NCBI RefSeq assembly: GCF_001949145.1 | Contig: NW_019091590.1 | Span: 223,389-284,593 of the forward strand | Length of the DNA stretch: 61,205 bases | Direction: 5' to 3' | DNA from: Acanthaster planci | Taxonomy: Eukaryota; Echinodermata; Asteroidea; Valvatida; Acanthasteridae | In this document: positions 13,001-25,000 of the stretch, piece after piece | Numbering within the stretch: position 1 is the first letter of the stretch | How the letters are laid out: the number at the start of each line of letters is the position of its first letter | The notes under the pieces: model-generated | Told to the model about the DNA's origin: nothing | The model's input: the letters and a program-made list of their open reading frames with translations, nothing else | Databases searched by the model: none | Position numbers and translations under genes: made by a program

Positions 13001-16000
13001 ACTTCCACTTCCTTGACATTCTGTAGTTTGGTACCTTCCTGAATCCCTTCACATCCCCCAATGTGCAGGAAACAATTTGCAAATTCTTTCTACATGTGTG
13101 ACTACCGTAAGGTGTAAGGTCCCTTCCCAAAGTCATGTTTAGCTTGCACCTGTCTTCCTGAATCCGGCAGGATCATCTGGAAACCTCCTGGGTGTTTCTG
13201 AAGGATCCGGGTAGACAAGGATGGAAGAGCCAGGCATTTTCAGTGCCATCCCAAGGCCATCTGTAGTTCATAATCTCATGTTTGTCAGCCCATGTACTTT
13301 GAGCACATTAGTGGGAAAAGTAAACATTTTTGGCTGACCTGTCTCGGAACAGTGACCTGCCTTGAAACATTTTTGCATTAACAGTATGTCCAGTTTTCAA
13401 AATGTTGGTGTCGGAATGATTGTAAGATATCGCTATAAGACTTGTCTATGCCTGGTACAAATGAAATCCGTTGTGATGATATTGGGCAAAATGTCTGGGT
13501 GGGAGTGGATTTCACCTGTGGCCGGCTCATATTTCAAGACTATTTACTAGCGTCAAAGAAGTAAAAGCAATCTTGAAACCAGGAACTAAAGAAGGGAAAG
13601 TGGGCCCCCCAAGAAACTGTCAATTTATCATCCTCTTCCCATCTCAGAACAAGCCTAAACCTTTTCACCTGTGTACATTCAGTGCTTTTAAAAACAGGAC
13701 GTGTCCATGAGTGCACACTGAACATTTCTTTACTACATTCCTTCTTTTTGTATTATCCTCTTTTGCATTTGAATAGCGTACTCCCTTTGAGACAGGCCTC
13801 ATTTAATGGATACCTGTTTGATGCATCCTTTCACAATTTTTCAGCTGTTTAATATTTGTTCTTGATTAGAAGAGCTAATAGTGTAATTTGACCAGCAGAA
13901 TTAGAAGCCATTACTGTGGTGGCACAATGCTCGTGGACAGGTGGTACGCGCGTGTTACATGCCTCTTCAACCAATAGGGTGTCACGATTTGCCAAACGCA
14001 CGCACGCGTGAGGCTGAAGAATGTGCGTGTGAGTGCAGTGCCACCGCAGTTATGGGCGTCTAATCAGATTATTCTATATACAACAGAAACCAGCATATGA
14101 GCCTTTATGCATCTATTGTACTAACAAAAATGTAAATTCCTGAAAGCGTATGAAACTGTTTCTACTTCTACCAACCTAATTATCTTCTGCAGTTAATTCC
14201 CCAAGCTATCATACTTTCTCTTGTTTTCCATTTCATTTCGTACCTTTATTAATAGTTGTAAGGAATATATTTTTGCTCACACAGAGATAAAAAAAGAAAA
14301 CTGACATAAATGTACTGATAAAGTCACCTGACTGCAACAAGATTGTGGTCATCTTTGGATACTTTGTCCAATCTTGTAGTTGAGTCCATCACAAGTCCCT
14401 TTACAAGTCCTTTCACAAGATCAGTTAATAGCGTGAACACTGACAATGTTATGCTTTCGATACAGTTCAGTTGAATTGCTTTTGACTTTGCTTATGACTG
14501 ATTATTAACTTGGAGGGACTTGTGATGGAGTTGGCTACAGCACTTTTTCACCATGTTTGCAGTGTAGGCCCAGTGAATATGAGCAGCGAGTTGATAAAGG
14601 GCCAACACTTTGACAGTCAATATTGCAAGATATGCGCACTTCAGAAACATGTATACTTAACCCATTGTTCAATGTATCAATCCCTAGTTGATGACATTCC
14701 ACCGGTCATCGTTGATTGCCCATCCGACATGAATGTCACTCTCCCACTGACACAGCTGGGCGGCGTCGTGGTCTCCTGGGTGGAGCCCTCTGCCACTGAC
14801 AGCTCGGGTGTGGTGCCATCTGTGGACCGCACCCACCAGCCACGTCAGGTCTTCCCAGAGGGCGCAACCACGGTGACGTACACGTTCAGCGACAGCTCCG
14901 GAAATGAGGCCGTCTGCTCCTTTGTCATCAGCGTGGAACGAGAAGGTAGGTCTACAGGAAAAAGGGGATATGCCAGGATATCTGCCAACCCTGCCTCAAC
15001 ATGGTTGTGCTGTGACTGGCTGTGGCTTGCATAAACACACATGTCTGAGGGGATACTGCTGCATCTGCTTTGAGCAGAAGCACCCCCTCATTGGTTAAAC
15101 AGAGCCAGGTTGGTCAGGAATGTTCATTTTGCTGGTAGTGACGTGACCATAACCTGTGCGTTTCATAATCGTTCGTGAAGCAGTGACGTGCAGTTTAGAC
15201 CAGAGGAGTCTCGGTTGCTAGGGAAATTGCGCCCTCCACTGGTCCAGCTTAGGGTTAGCCAGTAGTTACTGGCTTCCATAAGCTTGTATGTATTTTCAGC
15301 CGTAGCCAAGTATATGTAGTTTGAATATGACCTGGTTCTTTATACTAATAACAATGGTGGGGATGACAACAGCCATGTCGTCTTCTGGTGTGAAGATCAA
15401 ATGCAAGGCACATTTAACGCTCTCTCTTGAAATACCTTAAGATCAGTTCAAGCGGAAAATTCTTCCCATGAAACACAGAGGAAAATTGTTGGATATGCCA
15501 TAAGTGAAAAGATACGATTTGATTACCTTTGCGTGACCTACCTGGGCATCCCATTTTGCCAGGTCTTGCATCTTGCATTTGCACTCTTTGCCATTTAACC
15601 TCTGCAGTTACATGTGATTCATGTATACGTGTGTCGCCTACTTACTTTGTATCATGATCTGATTTGATTTGATTCATGATTTAATCAGTCTTTGAAAGTG
15701 TGCCCTGATTCGATTCCAATAAGTGTATCTGAATAATTTGATCTCTACATGATATCAGCAGAAATGATTGGAATTAGTCAAGCAAGGAGTGGCCTTGTTT
15801 AATTTGACCTGAACTGACCAATCCTCTTATGTTTGACATTTATGCTGATTTGGTTGTGATTTGATTTGCCCACAGAGGACGTGATCCCACCGGTCATTGT
15901 CAACTGCCCACCAGACCAAGCTTACGTCATCCCTGCAGGGAACCAATTTATGATCATCACGTGGAATCCGCCCTCTGCCATTGATAACTCCGGTGTGCAG

Positions 16001-19000
16001 CCTACAGTTGAGAGCAATCGCATCCCAGGGGATGTGTTTGCAGAGGGTACTACAGTCGTCATGTACAATTTCACTGATCCAGCTGGCAACTCGGCCACCT
16101 GCGAGTTTAATATCACACTGTCAAGTAAGACCAAACAACTTTTTTGGCCTTTTGGTAACAGCATACAAAAAGAAAAGTACGAAATCTGTGAGAATCGAAG
16201 TAAAGGAACTGAAAAGACTAAGCTTTCTGACAATACATAGCACGATGGGGAGAGTGGGCATTAGGTCATAAAGAAATCTGTGAAAATTCTAGCACTAAAT
16301 TAGGATGGTGTTTGAAAGAGGCAGGTCATTTGGGAACAAAGTACATCACCACAGCTCCATACAGGTCGTGTTACCTCGCATGCAGCAATTGCTCTTGGAT
16401 GACCTCCATCGCACATGTGAGGGTGTAGCTGGCTCTTTCCACACATCAAACATGCTAGAAACCACCAGTTTTAATTAAAACAACTTCATGTAGGTATCTT
16501 TTATCCCAGTCACCAAGAGAATGACCACACACTTGTTTCAATGACCTCCTATGATTACTTAATTGGGGGGTGTGAGAATTCAGCTTTTTAGCTGATTTGA
16601 GCCTTTTTTCTTTAGATGTTGACCCTGAATTTCAGCTTTTTTACTCACCAGGTCTGTACAAAAGTATGGGAACTTTCTACATTTCAGCTTTTTGCTACCC
16701 ATTTTCAGCTTTGATTTTACCTGGCCACTCAAACCCCTGTTTAAAGGTATCGTCTCAAAAATGGGAGTTGTATAACTTGGTGCATGGCTGATGTAACATG
16801 TGAACACTTTAAATTGTCCCTTGCTGATGATTCAACATATTTTTTAAATATGTCGCTGCACAAAAGAAGCGTTACAGCAACTGATGCATGATACAAGGGC
16901 GGCAAATAAAAGAAGGTCTTTTTTTGAGTCACGCTCGGGAGACCAGTCTGAACGTTAAAGGTTGTCTGCGCAAAGAGTGCTATGAACCACGGCATTGTAA
17001 GACAAGTCAGGGCTTGGCAAATGCTGTTGTTTGATTGATTGTGTTGGCTGTTGGGAAGGTCTAGTAACTTGTTATCCAACTGGTAGTGATGTGTTACCCA
17101 ACTCTGTTATCAAACGGGCAAGAAGGGATTATGCAATTGCAACTTTTTTGAAACACAACATGTATTAAATCATTATCAAAGCTGTTTTATTGGGGGAAAA
17201 ATCAGTGCTGTGTGTTGGTGCATCCATGTCATGTGATTCTTTTTTCCCTTTCATGGGTTGCTTTGAAATCCACTTGGATACCTCAGAAAAGTTTCTTTTC
17301 TTACAAAGAGTAGCACATTGGCTTCCTGCACGATGGAAGATTTTGGAGGAATAAGGAAGGTTTCAAGAAAGAAATGCGGAAGGAATTTAGGTTTAAAGTA
17401 CAGAATGTTTCAAATGTTAATGTTCCAGTGTTGACATCTGCAAGTCATGTCTTGGCTGTGAAATGTTCAAAAAAATGTTTGTTTTTGTGATGGAATCTGA
17501 CATAGTGAGTTGGAAGTCGTGAGAGCTGCTTTTGAATTTACCTTTAAATGAATCTTACATTATGTAAATGTCTGTTTTCAATAGGTTACCGAGCTGAGCA
17601 CTGAAATCTAAAGAAGGGGCTCAGTTTGCTCTTTCTGATGAAAATTTAAAACATACCCCCCCAAAAAAACAAACAAACGTGGCTTTATGAGCCATTTTGA
17701 GGGACCTAGTCACACTTTATGGAGCTTTGGTTAACGGCACAGGCAACAGCTTTGTAGAAAGTGTCCAGCTACAATTTTGAATTTGACAATGTGATTTCTT
17801 TGGGGTATCTCTCCAGCTCCTGTGTTGAACCCTTGTCAGAGTAACCCCTGCCGTTCCAATGAAAACTGCTTCTACAGTGCCACCGACTTCATCTGCGTAC
17901 CGGGTAAGTATAGATGCTTCTTTTCAGTTTATATTGCAGCTGCCACTGTGATTTTTTTCCAGATCCACGGGGAGCTAATGGGGGCCCAGACCCCACCTAA
18001 AGGAGCAGGGTTTTTGAAATGAAATGAAAGAGGTGCGATTTTAAAGGAAAATGTTACTTCCCTTTCCAAAGTGTGTAACAAGCCCGCAAATTCAGCTTCA
18101 TCCCTTAGAAAGGCTGTGAAAGGTTACATAAAGTCACAAATCTTTTGTCAGTCATTTTTGTTTTTGTCTTTGTAGTTTTTCAAATACACTTTTGGTACAT
18201 GTTTATTTGCTGCTGCACCTACAGGTTCTGGGGTATTGCTGGTGAAGCATTGTCATGCAAGTGGTTCTGTGTAATGGTTGTGCAGTGTATTTATAGAATG
18301 GATAGCCCTATAATGGGCATTTGCGTCAGTGTGTCATTGTGAGTTTCTTAATGATAAGGAAGCAAGCAATGTGCATATGATGCTGCGTTATGTTACTGCA
18401 AACACGTACAATAAGCATTAGTACATGTTTCAGTGTTCCTTTTTCTTCCCTGGATTACATGCTGCTCCACGCACAACGTTTGACCGAGCTGACTTGTCTG
18501 ATGCCTCAAGCTAAAGGCATTGAAACTGTTAGGGCATTTCGGGGTTATTGATCCGAACCCCATATAGTGTTGGGTCAGATCAGTAAAGGTTTTGCAATGA
18601 AAGATCCCCCCCTCGTTCTGGCTTGAGATCAGAATCATTCAAGCACGCCACTTCTCTTTTGGTGTGTGTCCCGAAGCATTTTCACTTCTTTCCTGTCGAA
18701 TTGGAAAGTTGACTGATTTCATAACAGTTATGGAAAAAGGTTGTGTAACAGCAGATGCGTTGCAAAACATCTTATCTTTGCCTTGCAAAAATTACTATTT
18801 TCATAACAAGTGTCACTTTAATCTATTATGAAGTCCCTTTTTTTCATGGAAGTCTGAGATTTACATGTAGGGTCCATCAGACATCATGAAAATTTGTGAT
18901 GTGTCGTAGGAAGTTCGATCACAAATAATTTTAGCTGAGCCTCAGTTGTGTATTCTCCACTAAAACGTATAACATATCCAGCTTTATATCTGAGATTGAA

Positions 19001-22000
19001 AGTGGCATCAGTTCGAAAATGGCACTGTGATATCATGTTGGTAATAATGTCAGAAAGCCTGTATGTTTTGGTTGTTTTTTTTTAGATAGAAATTTCAATT
19101 AAATTGATCAAACAGCCAATTTGTTGGTTTTCCAAATTTCACGTAAGGCCTAATCACCAATGATTGTGAAAGTAAAGGATTTTTACCATCCACGTCATCC
19201 AGTGGTGTACATCTATTTTAATTGCATCCTGTGTCTGTCACCTCCCTCCACCGTATCTTGCTTACAATGCTTAAACAGAGATTTTCCACCTCTGGAAAGA
19301 AAGCTTTCCTTGTCACAAGGTGTTTTTGAATGAAAAGGGCAAATGCAATCAATTAATGGAGCAACTGAACTGAATTCAAGATAGCCTAGCAGTTTGCAGT
19401 ACCCACTGCTACATCTGACCTGGACCGGCTAGCTGACCCCGGCAAACTCGGTTAAACACTAGTAGGCAGGAGGTCTTGGGCTCGAGCCCCACCCGAGTAA
19501 GCTTTTTTCACAAGTTCTCAGAGAAGCTCCTAGTATTACAGTGTTTCTGAATATATACATCAGTGATAAAAGCAAAACTACCTGTTCACCGACAAAGCCA
19601 TAAACAATCATTAAATCACTGGTGAACAGTCTGATATGCTGTGATGGTGATATTGAATGAGACATTTTTTTGTAGCTCAGTTGATTCCTCTGGTTGCATC
19701 AGTTTTAAAGGAAAGTAGAAAACACCTGTAACAAACAGATGTCATCTGAACTTTCAATGATAAACCTACAAGTATATTTACGTACTGGCTAGGTGAAAAC
19801 AAATTCCAGTTTTTCTTCTTTTTTACTTGAGACAAAAGTTTTCAAACGTCACTGGAAATCTTTGGGTTGATCTATATTTTGATCACAGCAGAATCTCAAA
19901 GCCAAACAGAATTTTTACTCAAAGGCACGTCCAAGAAAAAATGTTGTTTACATCAGGCACTGGACTTTGCAGTGTTGTAGATTTAAGGTGACTACAATTG
20001 GTGAGCAACTTTCGGAAACTTGTTTCCATTTTTTTCACCATCGACTTGTGATTGATTAGATTGCAGTACCGAGAAATGTATCAGATTGTGGTGGTTGGTG
20101 GCTGAACTGCATGTACGATTCAAGATACATTGCCTGGTGCAGTTGCATTGAATGAATTCCATAAGCAATCCGTCAGCATTGCTGAGACTAATCCCCTTCT
20201 TTAATTAACAGGTGCTAGTACAGTTGATTCAGGTCAATGTTTATTTCCGTACTATCAAGTAGTTGAATACTCGTGGAGAAAAAAAATTTAATGGAATTTA
20301 TTTATAATAGTATGGGGGCGGTTAGACAAGAAGTGGAAGTTTGTAATGGGTCATCCCCCCGCAGAGAAAATGCACATAGTTTGTACAATTTACAATTAAG
20401 ATAAAAAGATGTAGTAAAATTCACACCCATTTCTCCAAAACGAAACCATAGGAATGTTTATCCAACTTGATGATGTGATGGCAGGTCCTGTCATAGTAAT
20501 ATTGGGTGTGCATTGTGGCATTTTCCAAGGTGAAAGGATTAGGTTGAGCATTAAAGTTTTTCCTGACTTCGTAACTGGAACTCTTGGATATTACAATTAA
20601 CATTTCATTCCACTACTGCACAGTACGTAGTTGTCGGACTTCACTTTCAGGCAGTCTCCCAACGACGGACGGAGCATGCTGTCCGAAACGTTGAGTACCA
20701 CCGGTTCTTTTCAGGATCCCACATACTCAAAAAAGAGTTATAACTATAACTAGCAACATTTACATGCATGTAGATTACAGCGTACACATTATTTCTGTTA
20801 CACACACTACGCTCTCAGTCCATAGCAAGCATGCAATGACTATTCACATTACATGCATTGTACATAGCGGCAAAAAGTCTATATAGAAGCGACCAACTCC
20901 ATCCAGCGGTCAGCATCGATCATTCCAGAGTGGGCCGCTCTGGAGTAACAACTCCTTGACCGTTCGTGAGCATATAGCTCTGCCATGAAGAACCTATCTG
21001 TCACTCCCAAATAAACAGCATATATTTGGACCAGTTGTACTCGGATTAGTGTTCCTATAATGAACATCCCATACAGAAGTATCCGATTTGATCAAGTTGC
21101 TTATTGTAAATATGGAGACGATGTAAATAATTCTTCAGAATAAATTAGTAGTGTGTGTAAGTCAATCCAATGACTCTCTACTTGTATCGTTATTTTTGAT
21201 AATGGTTGTCTACCCTGAGAGAGACGTTACAGAACCATAAAATCTTGCAAATGGCCAAGAACCACTAATCATGCATGGGTGGTACTTGTTACCTTGCTCT
21301 GTTTAGTTAACTTACATTTCACAGTCAGTTTCTGAACCGCTCTGTTCTGCTCTGTTGTTATTTATTTGTCCAATAAAAGATTGAGCTGCTTTTCAGCGGG
21401 GTGCTTTCATGACTGTTGTTTGTCTGGGAAAATTTTGAAGCACTTTCTCAACAAATGTCTGTCCTGCCCCGTGTGCGGGCTTCTTGCTACCCTAGGCTCT
21501 TGTGGTTGAACGATAATTCAGCTGTCCCTTGTGCAAATTGTTCCCCTCTGTTACTCACGTGTCAGCAGCAAACTTAAAGTTAAGTCAGCAGCTTAGCAGA
21601 CAATTGATGAAGCAGTTTACTTATTCACTGACGATAGTCTATTGTCCTCTCTTTTCATTTCTTGTATTTTTCATTGCTATGGAGACAGGGAATTGTTAAC
21701 CATTACTGGCAAGGTTGTGGCACGTTCAGGAAGTGGTGTCACTCTGGTCTTGATGCCATGTGCAGACTTTTTCTCTTGAAAGTTGCCTTGAACTTGAGAT
21801 TGTGCTGACATTTGAAAACGATGCAAACAACAATGAAACAAGACCAGTATTATGCTATGGGTTCACACATGTCCACTGGACTGTCAGCAAGAAGTTAGTT
21901 TCCTAAGTTTTGATTTTGGTTTTTTTTCACTTTGCTGCTGTAACTTCAAAATGCCCAGCAATGAAAGAAACACACATCTGTGTAAAGAAATTAGTTGTGG

Positions 22001-25000
22001 CATGGCAGTTGTGTGCCTGACTGGACAGTGGTATGATTTCTGTCCAGGGTGGACACTTGCAAGTCTGAGAAAAGCTTCACGGTCAATACTGAGAAGTATT
22101 GAAATTTGTAGGAATCGGCTCAGTGAGGATGGTTCCAACCATTTGTTGCGTGCGAGGTTCAAAATGTTACAACTGCCAGAGGAACCCTAGATGTGAGTTT
22201 TTGTTTTTGGCTTTTTTTTAATTAAAACAATTCTGTGATCCACACATGCATTTTCACATTTTTTTGAGTACAATCAATCATAAGCTGAAAAACAAGTTAC
22301 AAGCTTCCTGTCTTTATCTACCCAAAAGTTTGGTAGGGGATATTTTGGGAAAATGTGAAATTGGAAATAAAGTGTCAATTCTGGATTGAATGTGGTGTAA
22401 AAAAGGTCAAGAGGATTAAGCATGCAACTGCAATCCTGGACAAATCTCGGGCCTCCAACCCCCAAACTCCCTTTCAGTGTTGGGTCTATGCGCACAGTCT
22501 GCGCTCCGACTGGGCATGACAACATTGACCATGGAGTGGAGGGAGGGGTCTGGAGAGTGTACGGCTTTTACCAAGTGTCCCAACAATTTCGTCCAGGATT
22601 GAAGTACTGTTTGAAGTGTTGTTCATTTCATTTGAAATCAATATCACCTCGCCTCTCTTGCTGACATTGTCAAAGTGCCAAAAATGAAAACAGAGACCAA
22701 GAAAATAACAGTTCTACTTAAACTCACCCTGTTTTAAGATGCCAGGGAATAGGAAGCAGAACTTTGTGGGCCTGAGAGTAAAACTTCAGTCTGAATGGGT
22801 CATCATTTGATTGTCGTTGTTTGCTGCGAATGGAAACATGTATCATTCTACCTTCAGTGCTGACACTATGTTTTTAGATTGTTAATAAAAGATTCGATAT
22901 TAGATAGGAAACAAACTTATTTTAAAGTGTAGAGCAATGTTCTAAATTTCAAATTTGTTTCTGGCTCCCTTGCGTCAAAAATATGAAAGAATACTGTTTA
23001 ATATCTAGAGTTGTACATGTACCTCATGCGCCTCCCCCCCTCCCCCCAAAAAAGCATTTTATGTTTTCCATCCCATCTTCTCTGCTGGCACCCCTTCGGC
23101 GTGAACTGGAACCTTGCCCCTTATACACTAGCAACAGCAGTGATAAATCACCAAACTCGTATGCAAATGGCAGCGGTGACCCGATGGAGGACACAGACTG
23201 TGGGTCCTACTGTCAGGTCTCATTGACTGCACTGGAATGCGGTGCTGTTAGTGTATTAAGGCCACAGAATCGGCATTCACGGTCTGTCTGCAACGGGCCA
23301 TAATTGGCATTGCCGGTGTTTTGCATACGTGCAAGGGTTGAGTAGCTAAGAAGACCAGCTGAAGAGGGGTTGGAATGCAGTACCTGCAGGCTACGAATTT
23401 CTTTCTTTCAACTTAACTCGGTTGTACATGTACTGCTGTTGGTTTGAATATGAAATGGTGAACTTCCAAAAAGTGAGCATGGCAATCAGAAATGGATATA
23501 CATGTACATGTATGTTTTGAGATGTATTAACTTAAAGATTTTGTGAGAATTTTAAGGGAAAGTTAGAGGAAAAAGGGAGTTGTTAGAAGCTCTAGTAATT
23601 GCAGTCACCATTCTGTCCTTGGTCCGGTGTTGGGGGCAGAGAGCTTTATCCATTTCCCCACCTTTTGTGTTAATCACCTTGGCTACTTGTACATGTAGGT
23701 ACTCAACCAAGCTCTGAACTGACACCGTACTGTTATTTGTATACATGTATCTGGATCCAGTTCACTGCAATACTTACCTTGAAGGAGACCAGTCATCTTG
23801 TTGTTTGTCTCCCTCTATATGTATGAAACAACCTCCCCAACTGTGTTGTTCCCGCCTACCTTGACTGGAATGAATGGCAGGTTTGTGAGGAATTTCAAAG
23901 CTATGGGACTTTCTTTATTTGTGTTTAAGCCTCAAGGACAGAGAGAGTTGCCCTGGTGTCAGTCAGTGAAGGGAAGGTCTAACCAAATCCGCCTCATCCA
24001 ACCATAGATGATCCAACTAATCACCTGTGTTAAAAAACAAGGCTTTTAAAGAAAACTGCCACATTTAAAGCCTGCGAGTAAGACATCACAGGCATTTGAA
24101 TTTATTTATGCAACAGCTTTTATTTATGTCACAGCTTCAGCGTATTATGTGGGCACAAAAGGACGAAGACAGAAAGTCAAGCTGGCTTGCTTAGTGCACT
24201 GGATAAGGAAAAAGATAAGCATTGAGGATGTCCGTAGTTCAAATCCTAGAGGTAACTTTTTTCCCTAGGTTTTTTTTTTTTTTCATCATTTCCAATCTGG
24301 TTCCTGTTGGAAAGATCCTTTTTGAAAAGTTCATTTACTGCCTAAATTTGTAACCTTGAATTATTTTTATTTTAAAGCCCCCATAATCACTCACTTCAAG
24401 GTGTTCTAGACTTGAGCCCTCCGTGTATTGGCTCGGCAGCCATGTCACATCATGTGTTGATATATTACCAGCGGACTTCAAGGTACCATGCAATTTTGCT
24501 TTGAAAGCCTCTTATTATTATTATTATTGTGTATTTGAACTCTCCCGTCACAGCCCAGAGGCTGAATTGTGGGCCATTTTACTCTCATAAAAAAATTACC
24601 AATAATTGCTAAAAAAAAATCTTACAGAAAAAATTTGCTCAGATAAAACAGCTAGATAGAAAAATTCTAAAAATTTTAAACAAAACCAAGTTCTTTAAAA
24701 TGTCACTATTACAAACAAAAACAATTAAAATAGGACACAAAAAATTACAAGTATTTCTCATTCAGTAGTTTAACCAGAGAAGGAATTGAACTGGATTGTA
24801 TCTATTACTTCGGCATCTCGGGATTGACAAAGTGTTGGCATTATGTCAATTATTGGACCTCGTCGGTGAAAGCCAATCAGGATGAGAAATAAGATTAACA
24901 AACAAAGTTTTATTGACAAACAGCAGCGGAAGGTCAGTGCATTTTGAAAGTCACAGTAACGGTTGTGGGTACTAAAACTAGAAACCAAATTATCTGTTAC

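Larger units (their letters stand above)
11536..14687. other. Intron (HYR8 to HYR9) with three inverted-repeat elements
   Basis: 3152 bp. Inverted-repeat elements lie at 12080-12328, 13901-14063 and 14372-14543. No exon is recognised in the remaining sequence, which is AT-rich. Confidence 0.6.

Noticed and set aside
20641-20720. CCGAAACGTTGAGTACC stretch, similar to sequence seen near some retroelements
   Set aside because: Too short to assign to a family; no coding remnant nearby.
22983-23303. Open frame with two CxxxC-like positions near 23190-23220, considered as a missing cysteine-rich exon of gene A
   Set aside because: No acceptor/donor pair in the right phase and no EGF spacing.
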